Numbered from the stretch's first letter, positions 19,414 through 29,213 are shown. The stretch: 64,000 bases of DNA from Betaproteobacteria bacterium (GCA_016720425.1 JADKKQ010000005.1:124001-188000); one strand, 5' to 3'. Translations and numbers: made by a program. Notes: generated by a model not told the origin, from the sequence alone.

Positions 19414-20471
19414 GCCTCAGGGCCAACTACTACAAGCTGGGGCTGTTCGTGATCGGCGCGGTGCTCGCCGGGGGCATGCTGCTGGTGGTGATCGGCTCGG
19501 GCCGCTGGTTCCAGCCGAAGATCGTGATCGAGACCTACTTCGACGAGTCGGTGCAGGGGCTCGACATCGGGTCGAAGGTCAAGTACCGCGGCGTGGTGAT
19601 CGGCGACGTCACGCGGATCAGCTTCACCTACGTCAAGTACCAGCTGGACAAGCCGGTCAGCCAGCGCCTGCGCTACGTGCTGGTCGAGGCGCAGCTGGAG
19701 CCCAAGCTCCTCGGCGGACGGGCCGCGGGTGGCGAGATCACGGGCCCGGAGAACGCCCAGCTCGAGGCCGAGCGCGGCTTGCGCGCGCGCCTCGCACCGC
19801 AGGGCATCACCGGCACCAACTACCTCGAGATCGACTACGTCGACCCGCCGCCGCCGCTGATTGCGATCGACTGGACGCCGGACAACGCGTACATCCCCAG
19901 CGCCAAGTCGACGGTGCTGCAGTTCGTCAACGCGGCGTCGGAACTGATCGACCGGCTGCACAAGCTCGACGTCGAGGGGACGGTCGAGAACCTCAACCGG
20001 CTGCTGGTCACCTTCAACACCCGCGTCGAGAGCTTCGACACCGCTGGCCTGTCGCGCCGGTTGGATCGCTCGCTCGCCCGGGCCGAGACCGCGCTCGAAG
20101 GGCTGCAGACGCAGAAGCTCTCCGAGGAAGGCGTGGCGCTGCTCGCGGAGCTGCGGGCGACCAACGCCGAGCTCAAGAAGACGCTGTCCAACCCGGCGTG
20201 GCAGAAGATGCCCGACGACGCGGCGGCGGCGCTGGCGAAGGTGCGCAGCCTGGTCGAGGACCCCACGCTGCCGCGGACGCTGCAGAACATGGCGCGGAGC
20301 CTCGGCCGCATCGACCGGATACTCGGCGGCGGCGAGGCGGACCTCGCCACCACGATCGACAACCTGCGCCAGATCACCGACAACCTGCGCGACCTGACCG
20401 AGGACACCAAGCGCTACCCGGCCAACGTGCTGTACGGTGAGCCGCCGCGCTCGATGGAAGGCCGCCGCTGA
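19410..20471 (+). CDS. MlaD/PqiB-like MCE-domain protein
   Basis: The 353-residue protein has one N-terminal membrane anchor (LGLFVIGAVLAGGMLLVVIG), a single MCE domain at roughly 40-145 (TYFDESVQGLDIGSKVKYRGV through ITGTNYLEIDYV) and a long alpha-helical C-terminal part (NLNRLLVTFN, DNLRQITDNLRDLTEDTK) that in relatives forms a needle or barrel across the periplasm. The DPPPPLIAIDWTP segment after the MCE core is typical of the longer PqiB-related type. The start overlaps the ATPase stop and its own stop overlaps the lipoprotein start (TGATG). Confidence 0.92.
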   Translation: MSLRANYYKLGLFVIGAVLAGGMLLVVIGSGRWFQPKIVIETYFDESVQGLDIGSKVKYRGVVIGDVTRISFTYVKYQLDKPVSQRLRYVLVEAQLEPKLLGGRAAGGEITGPENAQLEAERGLRARLAPQGITGTNYLEIDYVDPPPPLIAIDWTPDNAYIPSAKSTVLQFVNAASELIDRLHKLDVEGTVENLNRLLVTFNTRVESFDTAGLSRRLDRSLARAETALEGLQTQKLSEEGVALLAELRATNAELKKTLSNPAWQKMPDDAAAALAKVRSLVEDPTLPRTLQNMARSLGRIDRILGGGEADLATTIDNLRQITDNLRDLTEDTKRYPANVLYGEPPRSMEGRR

Positions 20472-21112
20472 TGACCGCCCTCGTTTTCCGTTCGCCCGGT
20501 CGCGTCCTCGCCGCGATCGCCGCCGCCGTCGTCCTGCTGGCGGCCGGCGGCTGCTCGCTGACGCGGCCCGCGCCAGTCAAGCACACGTTCCTCATCGATC
20601 CGCCCGCGCCGGCTGCGATGAGCCGCGTCCATCCCGGGTCGCTGCGCGTCGGGGCGATCGGCGTGGCCGCCCCGTTCCGCGGCAAGGCCTTCGTCTACCG
20701 CGCCTCCGAACTCAACTACGAGGCCGATTTCTACAGCGAGTTCCTGGTCCCGCCGGGGGCGCTGATCGGCGAGGCGACCGCGCGGGGGCTCGATCGGACC
20801 GGGGTTTTCGCCAAGGTGATTCCGCCCGGGGCGCTGCCCGACGGCGACTACGTGCTCGACGGCTTCGTCTCGACGCTGTACGGCGACGTGCGCGAGCCGG
20901 CCAAGCCGATGGTGGAGCTGACGGTCGCCTACTACCTCACCCGGAATCACGACGTCGGCGTGACACCGGTCTGGGCGCGCGAGTATCAGCGCCGGGTGGC
21001 CGTGGCCGGCGCGGCGCCGGAAGGCTACGCCCGCGCGCTGTCGGCTGCGTTGGGCGAGATCGTCGCCGAACTCGGTCGCGACCTGGCGGCCGCGGATCTC
21101 GCGCGGAAGTAG
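20471..21112 (+). CDS. PqiC-like ABC-type transport auxiliary lipoprotein
   Basis: The 213-residue lipoprotein has a lipobox LLAAGGC with the lipidated Cys at residue 28. The mature protein matches the ABC-type transport auxiliary lipoprotein (PqiC) family: PVKHTFLIDPP, LRVGAIGVAAPFRGKAFVYR, LNYEADFYSEFLVPPG, and a YVLDGFVSTLYGD strand. PqiC-type proteins sit in the outer membrane and receive the MCE tunnel. It is the last gene of this plus-strand operon and is convergent with the efflux operon ending at 21219. Confidence 0.88.
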   Translation: MTALVFRSPGRVLAAIAAAVVLLAAGGCSLTRPAPVKHTFLIDPPAPAAMSRVHPGSLRVGAIGVAAPFRGKAFVYRASELNYEADFYSEFLVPPGALIGEATARGLDRTGVFAKVIPPGALPDGDYVLDGFVSTLYGDVREPAKPMVELTVAYYLTRNHDVGVTPVWAREYQRRVAVAGAAPEGYARALSAALGEIVAELGRDLAAADLARK

Positions 21113-21218
21113 CGCCGCGTCGCCGGCGGGTCGCCCGTGGTCCGGTGCGCGGCGGAACACGTCGCACCCGGGAGCCTGCACCAGGCGGGCGGCGTGCGAC
21201 CCGTAACGGAGCTGCGCG

Positions 21219-22739
21219 TCAGAACAGCGGCGGCATTCCGGCCCGCTCGTCGACGGCCGGGGCGGTCGTTCCCGTCAGCTTGTCCGCCTCGGCGACCCAG
21301 CCGCCGCCCATCGCCTTGTAGGTGCCGGCAGCGGCGGCGAACACCGACGCCCGTACGGCGGCGAGCGTCAGTTCCGCGGGGAACAGCGCCTGCTCGGCCT
21401 GCAGCACGGTCGAGTAAGGCGCGTAGCCGCCGTCGTACTGCAGCCGCGCCAGTCGCGCGTAGTCCTTGAGTGCCGCGACCAGCCGCTGCTGCGCGCCGAG
21501 CTGATCCTGCAGCTTCCGCTGCGACACCAGCGCGTTGTCGACGTCGGCGAACGCGTTCTGGATCGCCAGCCGGTAATTCAGCAGCGCCGCCTCCCGTGCC
21601 GCCTCCGACTGCGCCACCTGGCCGCTGACGGCGCCGAAGGTGAAGATCGGCCCGACGAGCTGCCCCGCGTAATTCCACGTCCGGGTCGGACCCTGGAACA
21701 GGTTCGAGAGGTCCATGCTCGCGCTGCCGAGCGCGCCGGTGAGCGAGATCGTCGGGAAGTAGAGCGCCTTGGCCGCGCCGATCTGGGCATTGGCGGCGAT
21801 CAGCGCCTGCTCGGACTGCATGAGGTCGGGCCGGCGCTCGAGCAGCGCGGACGGCAGTCCCGACGGTGTCGCCGGCAGCGCGAGATCGTAGATCGACTTG
21901 CCGCGCGGAATGGGGCCGGGGTTGCGCCCCAGCAGGATCGACAGCGTGTTCTCGGTCTGCGCGAGCTGCGCTTCGAGCTGCGGAATCTGCGCGGCGGCGG
22001 ACTCGTACTGCGACTGCGCCTGCGCGACGGTCATCTGCGAGGTCTGGCCGTACTTCAGCTGGAGCTGGTACAGGCGCACCGATTCGGCGTAGGTACCGAG
22101 TGTGCGCTGGGCGATCGCCAGCTGCTCGTCCAGCCCGCGCAGCTGGAGGTAGCTGGTGGCCACCGCGCTGACCAGCGTCAGCAGCACGCCGCGACGCGCT
22201 TCGTCGGTCGCGAGCACGTTCGCCTGCGCCGCCTCGGACAGGCGCCGGATGCGGCCCCAGAGGTCGAGTTCCCAGCTCGCGCTGAGCAGCGCCTGGTACG
22301 TCGTCTGCGGATTGGGATAGCCGGGGATCGCCACCGCCAGGCCGGTGTCGGGGCTGCGCAGCCGCTCGCCGCTCGCCGCGTAGCCGACCTGCGGGTAGAG
22401 CGCCGAGCGGGTCTGCGTGACCACCGCCAGCGCCTGCTCGACGTTGGCGGCGGCGATGCGGACGCTGAGGTTGTTCGCGAGCGCCGTGTCGATCAGCTGG
22501 TCGAGCACCGGATCGCCGAACTGCTTCCACCACGCGGTGTTCGCGGTGTCGGCGGCGGTCGCCGGCGCGAAGCGGAACGTGGCCGGTGCATCCACCGGCG
22601 GGCGCGCGTAGTCCGGGCCCAGCGTGCAGCCGGCGAGCAGCGCCGAGGCGAGCGCGGCGAGCGCGCACACGCGGCGCAAAGCGGCTCCCGGGCAGTGGGG
22701 TGCGGCGTCGCCGGCCGCAGCGGGGGCAGGGGATATCAT
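21219..22739 (-). CDS. Outer-membrane factor of the RND efflux system (OprM/NodT family lipoprotein)
   Basis: The 506-residue protein starts at ATG 22739, 1 bp after the pump stop codon. A lipobox LLAGC (Cys38) is followed by TLGPDYARPPVDAP, the standard opening of NodT-family channels. Two repeat halves with long helices (SWELDLWGRIRRLSEAAQ; RRPDLMQSEQALIAANAQIG; LQYDGGYAPYSTVLQAEQAL) fit the TolC-type trimeric tunnel. It should dock on the pump and adaptor encoded upstream. An upstream in-frame start at 22775 would extend into the pump gene and is less likely. Confidence 0.92.
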   Translation of the reverse strand: MISPAPAAAGDAAPHCPGAALRRVCALAALASALLAGCTLGPDYARPPVDAPATFRFAPATAADTANTAWWKQFGDPVLDQLIDTALANNLSVRIAAANVEQALAVVTQTRSALYPQVGYAASGERLRSPDTGLAVAIPGYPNPQTTYQALLSASWELDLWGRIRRLSEAAQANVLATDEARRGVLLTLVSAVATSYLQLRGLDEQLAIAQRTLGTYAESVRLYQLQLKYGQTSQMTVAQAQSQYESAAAQIPQLEAQLAQTENTLSILLGRNPGPIPRGKSIYDLALPATPSGLPSALLERRPDLMQSEQALIAANAQIGAAKALYFPTISLTGALGSASMDLSNLFQGPTRTWNYAGQLVGPIFTFGAVSGQVAQSEAAREAALLNYRLAIQNAFADVDNALVSQRKLQDQLGAQQRLVAALKDYARLARLQYDGGYAPYSTVLQAEQALFPAELTLAAVRASVFAAAAGTYKAMGGGWVAEADKLTGTTAPAVDERAGMPPLF

Positions 22740-22740
22740 C

Positions 22741-25700
22741 TCAGCGGCCCTCCCGCGGCGCCTGCGGCGTGGCACCTGCGTCGCCGTCGTGCTGCGCGGC
22801 CGGCGACGGGCCGGCAGGCGCCTTCGCCTTGTCCTCGGCGAACCGGTCGAAGAGGTAGAACAGCAACGGAACGTAGAGCATCGCGAGCGTCGTCTCGCCG
22901 ACCATGCCGCCGATGATGCCGGTGCCGATCGAGTGCCGCGCGTTGGCGCCGGCGCCCATCGCCAGCGCCAGCGGCAGGCAGCCGGCGGCGAAGGCGAGCG
23001 AGGTCATGATGATCGGACGCAGCCGCTGCTCGCCGGCCAGCACCGTCGCCTCCATGATCGACTTGCCCTGTTCCCGGAAGTGGATGGCCGCCGACACGCG
23101 CAGCACCGCGTTCTTCGCGCCGAGGCCGATCAGCACCAGCAGGCCGATCTGGAAGTAGACGTCGTTCTCGAGGCCGCGCGCCCAGTTGGTGAGCAGCGCG
23201 CCGAGGATCCCGAACGGCACCGCCGACATCACCGCGCCCGGCAGCGTCCACGACTCGTACTGCGCGGCGAGCACCAGGAAGACGATGACGAGGCCGAACA
23301 CGAACGCGATCATCGACGTGCCTCCCGACTTCTTCTCCTCGTAGGCGAGCCCGGACCAGGCGAAGGTGTAGCCCGGGGGCAGGACCTCCGTTGCGACCGC
23401 CTCCATCGCGGCGATCGCGTCGCCGGAACTGTAGCCGGTCGCCGGATTGCCGTTGACCTTGGCGGCGGGAAAGCCGTTGAAGTGCGGCAGCAGGTCCGGT
23501 CCGGCAACCCATTGGGTCGTGACCAGTGCCGACAGCGGCACCATCTGGCCGTCCTTCGAGCGGGTGTACAGCCGCGTCAGGTCCTCGGGGTTCTGCCGGT
23601 ACCGGGCGTCGGACTGGACGATCACCCACCAGACGCGGCTGAACTGGTTGTACTGGCTCGCGGTGAGCGAGCCGAACTGCGCCTGGATCGCGCTGTAGAC
23701 GTCCTCCACCTGGACGCCGAGCAGCGTGGCCTTGTCGCGGTCGACGTTGGCGCGCAGCTGCTGCGTGTTGGCGCGGAAGGTGCTGGAGAGGCTCGCCAGC
23801 TCCGCCCGCGCCCGCGCCTTCCGGACGAACTCCTGCGTCACCGCGTCGAGTTGCGCCGGGTCGCCGGCACCGGTGTCCTGGATCCAGAACTCGAAGCCGC
23901 CCGTGGTGCCGATGCCGGGGATCGCCGGCGGTGCGACCGGAATGACGATGGCCTCGTCGATCCTCTGCGCCTCCCGGTGCAGGTTCGTCAGCACCGCGCG
24001 GGCGTTCTCTGCGCGCGCCGAGTCGGCGGTCGCGTAGCGCTCCTTGAAGTCCTTGAGCGTCACGAAGAACGTGCCGGCATTGGTCTTGAAGCCGCCGTCG
24101 AGCAGGCTGTAGCCGGTGATCATCGCGCGCGTCTCGACGCCGGGCGTCCGGGCGAAGATCGCGTCGACCTTCTCGGCGACCGCCTGCGTCCGGTCGAGGC
24201 TCGCGGCCTCGGGCATGATGATCGCCGCCATCACGTAGCCCTGGTCCTCGTTGGGGACGAAGCTCGACGGCAGCACGGAGAAGAGGTGCCAGATGCTCCA
24301 GAGGAACCCGGCGAACAGCACCAGCGCGACGACGGCGCGCTTGATCACCAGCTCGACGGCGTGGCCGAAGCCGCGGGTCACCGCGTCGACCTGGCGGTTG
24401 AACCACGCGAAGAACCCGCGCTGCGGCGGCGGGTTGTGCCGGAGCATGAGCGCCGCCATCGCCGGGGTCAGCGTCAGCGCGACGAACCCGGAGACCGACA
24501 CCGAGATCACGATGGTGACCGCGAACTGCTTGTAGAGCTGGCCGGTGGTGCCGGGCAGGAACGCCGCCGGCACGAACACCGACGACATCACCAGCACCAC
24601 GGCGACCAGCGAGCTCGCGATCTCGTCCATCGACCGGATCGTCGCCTCCTTCGGCGCGAGGTGGTGCTCGTGCATGTTGCGCTCGACGTTCTCGACGACG
24701 ACGATCGCGTCGTCGACGACGATGCCGATGGCGAGCACCAGTCCGAACAGCGTGATCAGGTTGATCGAGAAGCCGAGCGCCAGCATGCCGGCGAAGGTCG
24801 CGATCAGCGACACCAGGATCGCGACGATGCAGATGATCGTCGTGCGGAAGCTCTGCAGGAACAGGTAGACGACCAGCACGACCAGCGCGATCGCCTCGAA
24901 CAGCGTCTTGATCACCTCCTCGATCGACAGCTTGACGAAGTCGTTGGTGTCGAGCGCGATGACGTAGTCGATGCCCTCCGGGAAGCGCGACTTCATCTCG
25001 GCCAGCGTCTTGCGCACGCCTTCCGACACCGTGAGCCCGTTGGCGCCCGGCTGCAGGTAGACGGCGATCGCCGTCGACGGCACGCCGTTCATCTTGGTGT
25101 CGACGATGTACTGGCGCAGCCCGACGTCGGCGCGGGCGACGTCGCCGAGGCGGACGATGGCGCTGCCGTCCTGGCTCGCGCGCAGGATGATCTGCTCGTA
25201 CTGCCGCGGGTCGGTGAACGGCGCCTGCGTGACCACCGGGAAGGTGAGCTCCACCGGCCCCGCCGTCGGCTGCTGCCCGATCTGCCCGGCCCCGAACAGC
25301 GCGTTCTGCGCCTTGATGGCGTTGGCGATGTCGCTGGTGGTGATGCCGAGCGAGGTCATGCGGTCGGGATTCATCCAGATCCGCATCGCCTGGTCGGGCA
25401 CGCCCATGATCGACGCCTGCCCGGCGCCCGGGACGCGCTTCAGCGCGTCGAGCACGTAGACGTTGGCGTAGTTGGCGATGTACTCGCTCGAGTAGCGGTC
25501 GCCCTTGCCGTAGATGCCGACCAGCATCATGATCGACGACGACTTCTTCTGCACCGAGACGCCGAGCTGCGTCACCGCCGTGGGCAGCTGCGGCAGCGCG
25601 AGGTTGACCCGGTTCTGCACCTGCACCTGCGCGATGTCGGGGTCGGTCTCGAGCGAGAAGTAGACGGTCAGCGTCATCTGGCCGTTGGCCGAGCTGGTCG

Positions 25701-25941
25701 ACGACATGTACAGCATGTTGTCGACGCCGTTGACCTGCGCCTCGATCGGCGAGGCGACCGAGTCGGCCACCGTCTTCGAGTCGGCGCCCGGATAGGTCGC
25801 GTTGACGGTGACCTGCACCGGGGTGATCGTCGGGTACTGCTGGACCGGCAGCACGAGCATCGCCACGGCGCCCGCGAGGCAGAGGATGATCGCGACGACC
25901 GCGGCGAAGATCGGCCGTTCGATGAAGAAGCGGGAGAACAT
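22741..25941 (-). CDS. RND multidrug efflux pump, HAE1/AcrB family
   Basis: At 1066 residues the protein has full AcrB length. It starts MFSRFFIERPIFA and shows the two-fold RND repeat: PVQQYPTITPVQVTV, the TM4 proton-relay pair in GIVVDDAIVVVENVE, the FVPNEDQGYV start of the second half, and a late GLGAKNAVLRVSA in place of the more usual GLLTKNAIL-type motif. It pumps hydrophobic drugs or solvents from periplasm to outside by proton motive force. Gene order adaptor, pump, outer-membrane factor with 16-bp and 1-bp gaps is classic. No regulator gene (TetR/MarR) sits beside it. Confidence 0.95.
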   Translation of the reverse strand: MFSRFFIERPIFAAVVAIILCLAGAVAMLVLPVQQYPTITPVQVTVNATYPGADSKTVADSVASPIEAQVNGVDNMLYMSSTSSANGQMTLTVYFSLETDPDIAQVQVQNRVNLALPQLPTAVTQLGVSVQKKSSSIMMLVGIYGKGDRYSSEYIANYANVYVLDALKRVPGAGQASIMGVPDQAMRIWMNPDRMTSLGITTSDIANAIKAQNALFGAGQIGQQPTAGPVELTFPVVTQAPFTDPRQYEQIILRASQDGSAIVRLGDVARADVGLRQYIVDTKMNGVPSTAIAVYLQPGANGLTVSEGVRKTLAEMKSRFPEGIDYVIALDTNDFVKLSIEEVIKTLFEAIALVVLVVYLFLQSFRTTIICIVAILVSLIATFAGMLALGFSINLITLFGLVLAIGIVVDDAIVVVENVERNMHEHHLAPKEATIRSMDEIASSLVAVVLVMSSVFVPAAFLPGTTGQLYKQFAVTIVISVSVSGFVALTLTPAMAALMLRHNPPPQRGFFAWFNRQVDAVTRGFGHAVELVIKRAVVALVLFAGFLWSIWHLFSVLPSSFVPNEDQGYVMAAIIMPEAASLDRTQAVAEKVDAIFARTPGVETRAMITGYSLLDGGFKTNAGTFFVTLKDFKERYATADSARAENARAVLTNLHREAQRIDEAIVIPVAPPAIPGIGTTGGFEFWIQDTGAGDPAQLDAVTQEFVRKARARAELASLSSTFRANTQQLRANVDRDKATLLGVQVEDVYSAIQAQFGSLTASQYNQFSRVWWVIVQSDARYRQNPEDLTRLYTRSKDGQMVPLSALVTTQWVAGPDLLPHFNGFPAAKVNGNPATGYSSGDAIAAMEAVATEVLPPGYTFAWSGLAYEEKKSGGTSMIAFVFGLVIVFLVLAAQYESWTLPGAVMSAVPFGILGALLTNWARGLENDVYFQIGLLVLIGLGAKNAVLRVSAAIHFREQGKSIMEATVLAGEQRLRPIIMTSLAFAAGCLPLALAMGAGANARHSIGTGIIGGMVGETTLAMLYVPLLFYLFDRFAEDKAKAPAGPSPAAQHDGDAGATPQAPREGR

Positions 25942-25957
25942 GAGGTCGCCGTCGCGG

Positions 25958-27466
25958 CTACTGGCCGACCGCGATTTCGACGCGCCGGGCGTCGCGGTCG
26001 CTGCCGGAACCGGTCACTTCCTGCGGCGCCTTCAGGCGGACGCGGTCGGCGGGAACGCCCTCGGCGATCAGCGCGTCGCGCACGGCCATCGCCCGCCGCT
26101 TGGCGAGCTCGGCGTTGGCGCTCCGGTTGCCGGTCCGGTCGGCGAAGCCGGTGACGTCGATCGGGTTCACGCCGGCCTTCATCGCCGGCGCGAAGCCCTT
26201 GAGCAGCCGCAGCGCCTCGGCGTCGAGGGTCGCCTTGCCAGTCGCGAAGCTCACGGCCAGCGTCGCCCCTTCCGGACGCGTCGCCGGCGCGGCCTCCGGC
26301 GAATCGGCCTTCGGCACGTACGGCGTCACCTTGACTGGCGCGTCCGGCGCCAGGCGCAGCGTGCCGTCGACGACGACCCGGTCGCCGGCGGCAAGGCCCT
26401 GCGCGATGAACCAGCTGTCGCCGTACCAGTCCCCGACCTGCACCGGCCGCAGCTCCGCCTTGTCCGCCTTGTTCGCCACCCAGACGAAGTGCCCCTTGGC
26501 ACCCTGCTGCACCGCGCGCTGCGGCACGAGGACGGCGTTCGGGCGGGTGGCACCGAGGAGACGTGCGCGGACGTACTGGTTGGGGCGCAGCACGCCCTTC
26601 GGATTGTCGACCGACGCGCGGATCAGGAACGTGCCGGTCTGCGAGTTGTAGGACGGGTCGGCGAAGGTGATCCGGCCCTTGTCGGGCAGCACGCTGCCGT
26701 CGACGAGCTCGACCTCGACGACGAACTGCTGGCCCGCCGGCATCCGGATCAGTCCCTTCTGCACCTGGCTGCGCAGGCGCTCCATCTCGTTCTCGGACAG
26801 GCTGAAGTTGATCCACATCGGGGTCAGCACCGACACGGTCGTCAGCTGCGCGTTCTTGGCGTCGACGTAGCTGCCTTCCGCCACCGCGGAAAAGCTGCTG
26901 ACGCCGGCGACCGGCGAGGTGATCGTCGTGTAGGAGAGGTCGAGCCGGGCGGACTCGAGCTGCGCCTGCGACTGCGCGACCGCGGCGGCCGTCTGCTCGA
27001 ACTGCCCCTGGGCGTCGTCGAGGTCCTTCTGCGACAGCGCGTTCAGTTGCGCCAGCGGCTTGATGCGCGCGAGATTGGCCTTCGCGACTTCGTGCGCGGC
27101 CTGGTTTTTCTGCAGCGCGGCGGCGGCGCCGTCGACCTGGGCCTGGAACGGCTTCGGGTCCATCCGGAACAGCACCTGCCCCGCCCTGACCACCGAGCCC
27201 TCGGTGTAGACGCGCTTGTCGAGGAAGCCCGACACCCGCGCCTGGATGTTGACCGCCTGCGAGCTCTGCGTCTGCGCGACGAAGGTGGTGGCGATGGGCA
27301 CGTCGCGCGGCACGATGGTCAGCGCCGTCACCTCGACCGGTGCGGCCACGACTTCCTGTTTGGCCTCCTTGCCGCAGCCGGCGACGAGCAGGGCGACGAC
27401 GGCGAGCGCGCAGGCGGCGAAGGGGCGGGCGAACCAAGGCGTGCGCGGGCCGGGGCGTGGTTTCAT
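25958..27466 (-). CDS. RND efflux adaptor lipoprotein (HlyD/AcrA type) with a C-terminal OmpA-like domain
   Basis: The 502-residue lipoprotein has a lipobox LLVAGC (Cys31). Residues ~40-390 are an AcrA-type membrane-fusion protein: VNIQARVSGFLDKRVYTEGS lipoyl half, helical hairpin, GVSSFSAVAEGSYVDAK second lipoyl half, then the beta-barrel and membrane-proximal domains (LRPNQYVRARLLG, VLVPQRAVQQGAKG). Residues ~402-502 form an OmpA/MotB-type peptidoglycan-binding domain: VTGFADRTGNRSANAELAKR, RRAMAVRDALIAEGV and DARRVEIAVGQ. Ordinary adaptors stop at about 380-400 residues. The fusion suggests that the pump is tethered to the cell wall. Start at ATG 27466. Confidence 0.92.
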   Translation of the reverse strand: MKPRPGPRTPWFARPFAACALAVVALLVAGCGKEAKQEVVAAPVEVTALTIVPRDVPIATTFVAQTQSSQAVNIQARVSGFLDKRVYTEGSVVRAGQVLFRMDPKPFQAQVDGAAAALQKNQAAHEVAKANLARIKPLAQLNALSQKDLDDAQGQFEQTAAAVAQSQAQLESARLDLSYTTITSPVAGVSSFSAVAEGSYVDAKNAQLTTVSVLTPMWINFSLSENEMERLRSQVQKGLIRMPAGQQFVVEVELVDGSVLPDKGRITFADPSYNSQTGTFLIRASVDNPKGVLRPNQYVRARLLGATRPNAVLVPQRAVQQGAKGHFVWVANKADKAELRPVQVGDWYGDSWFIAQGLAAGDRVVVDGTLRLAPDAPVKVTPYVPKADSPEAAPATRPEGATLAVSFATGKATLDAEALRLLKGFAPAMKAGVNPIDVTGFADRTGNRSANAELAKRRAMAVRDALIAEGVPADRVRLKAPQEVTGSGSDRDARRVEIAVGQ

Positions 27467-27599
27467 CGGCGTAGTTCCTGGAGACGGAGGCAGCTCACGG
27501 CCGCAGCGAGGCGTGCGCGGGGGGAGGAAAACCCCGCTTTTTACCGCGAAAGCGACGCCTTGTCGACTGCAGCACCCGCGTGTGCCGCCCGCGAGGGGA

Positions 27600-28999
27600 C
27601 TAGCCGGGCTCGGTCCGCGCGGCGAGGTCGTGCTCGCCGGCCGCGGTGACGCGGACGCGGGCAAAGGCCCCGACCGCCAGCGCGCCACCGTCGGCGACGC
27701 GCACCGTGCCGTCGATCTCGGGCGCGTCGGCCGCGCTGCGGGCGATCGCGGTCCCGTCGTCGTCGTGGCCGTCGACCAGCACCGTCAGGCGCTGGCCGAT
27801 CCGGCGCGCGAGCCGCGCCGCGCTGATGCGCGCCTGGACGGCCATGAAGCGGGCGCGCCGCTCTTCCTTCACCTCCTCGGCCACCGGATCCGGCAGCGCG
27901 TTGGCGGCGGCGCCTTCGACCGGCGAGTAGGCGAAGCAGCCCACCCGGTCGAGTTGGGCGGTCTCGAGGAACGCGAGCAGCGCCTCGAATTCGCGCTCGG
28001 TCTCGCCGGGAAAGCCGACGATGAACGTGCTGCGCAGCACGAGGTCGGGGCGCGCGCGACGCCAGGCCTCGATGCGCTGCAGCGTGCCCTCGGCGTTGGC
28101 CGGGCGCTTCATCAGCTTGAGGATGCGCGGGCTCGCGTGCTGGAACGGCACGTCGAGATAGGGGAGGAGGCCGCCCTCGCCGGATCGGCGGTCATCCGCG
28201 CCACGACGTCGTCGACGTGCGGATAGGGGTAGACGTAGTGCAGCCGCACCCAGGCACCGTGGGCGCGCGCCAGCGCGTCCAGCGCCGTTACGAGCTCGTG
28301 CATCCGGGTCCTGATCGGCCGCCCGTCCCAGAAGCCGGTGCGGTAGCGGACGTCGACGCCGTAGGCGCTGGTGTCCTGCGAGATCACCAGCAGTTCCTTC
28401 ACCCCGGCGGCGAACAGCCGCGCGGCCTCGCCCAGCACGTCGCCGATCGGCCGGCTGACGAGGTCGCCGCGCAGCGCCGGGATGATGCAGAACGTGCAGC
28501 GGTGATTGCAGCCTTCGCTGATCTTGAGGTACGCGTAGTGGCGCGGCGTCAGCTTGACGCCCTGCGGCGGGACGAGGTCGGCGAACGGGTCGTGGGGCCG
28601 CGGCAGCTGCGCGTGCACCGCCGCCATCACCTCGGCCGCCGCGTGCGGTCCGGTCACGGCGAGGACCCGCGGATGCGCTTCGCGGATGAACGCGCCGCCG
28701 TCCTTCGCCCCGAGGCAGCCGGTGACGATCACCTTGCCGTTCTCGGCCAGCGCCTCGCCGATGGCGTCGAGCGACTCGGCCACGGCAGCGTCGATGAAGC
28801 CGCAGGTGTTGACGACGACGAGGTCGGCGCCCGCGTAGGACGGGGCGACCCCGTAGCCTTCGGCGCGCAGCCGGGTGAGGATCTGCTCGGAGTCGACGAG
28901 CGCCTTGGGGCAGCCCAGCGAGACGAAGCCGACGCGCGGCTCCTTGCGCGGCGGGCGGCGGGCCGACGGCAGGGACGGGGGTCGGAGGTGGCGGGTCAT
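27600..28999 (-). CDS. rimO: Ribosomal protein S12 methylthiotransferase RimO (one-base frameshift near 28173)
   Basis: RimO is a radical-SAM enzyme that methylthiolates Asp of ribosomal protein S12. The N-terminal frame (start 28999, MTRHLRPPS) gives VGFVSLGCPKALVDSE, VNTCGFIDAA, VTGCLGA and the radical-SAM cluster motif CNHRCTFC. The C-terminal frame gives VPFQHASPRILKLMKRP, STFIVGFPGETEREFE and a TRAM domain (RIGQRLTVLVDG). Between them the frame changes at 28170-28177; adding one base restores LLPYLDVPFQHAS. Length is 3n+2, which fits one missing base. A broken rimO is not expected in a healthy genome, so this is probably a base-call error. Confidence 0.9.
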
Positions 29000-29106
29000 G
29001 GCGAGGGGTCTACGGCCAACGGGCCAGTTGTCCGCGCGACACGAACGGCGCGGCGCGCGCGATGGCCGCCACCGATGGCCGCCGGCACGGCCCGCCGCGC
29101 TGCGAT

Positions 29107-29166
29107 CGCACTGCAGCAAACCGGGCGATCAGCGATCCGAAAACGAGAATTGCTGCAACGCAATAA
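29107..29166. promoter_or_regulatory. Two TGC-rich imperfect palindromes between rimO and phaR
   Basis: CACTGCAGCAA (29110-29120) and TTGCTGCAACGCAATA (29150-29165) resemble the TGC-rich boxes near the phasin gene. They lie 110-165 bp upstream of the rimO start and just 3' of phaR. PhaR proteins are known to bind TGC-rich inverted repeats. Function here is only inferred. Confidence 0.3.
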
Positions 29167-29213
29167 CTCCGGGTCGAGCAGCCGGCGGATCGTGGACCTT
29201 TGGGCGGTCGGCC

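Noticed and set aside
22624..26154. An 1176-codon open frame antisense to the RND pump
   Set aside because: It mirrors the pump gene and has shadow composition (Arg, His, Val rich) without any family signal.
27530..27560. A terminator after rimO
   Set aside because: The stem (CGCTTT/AAAGCG) is short and has only four T after a G block.
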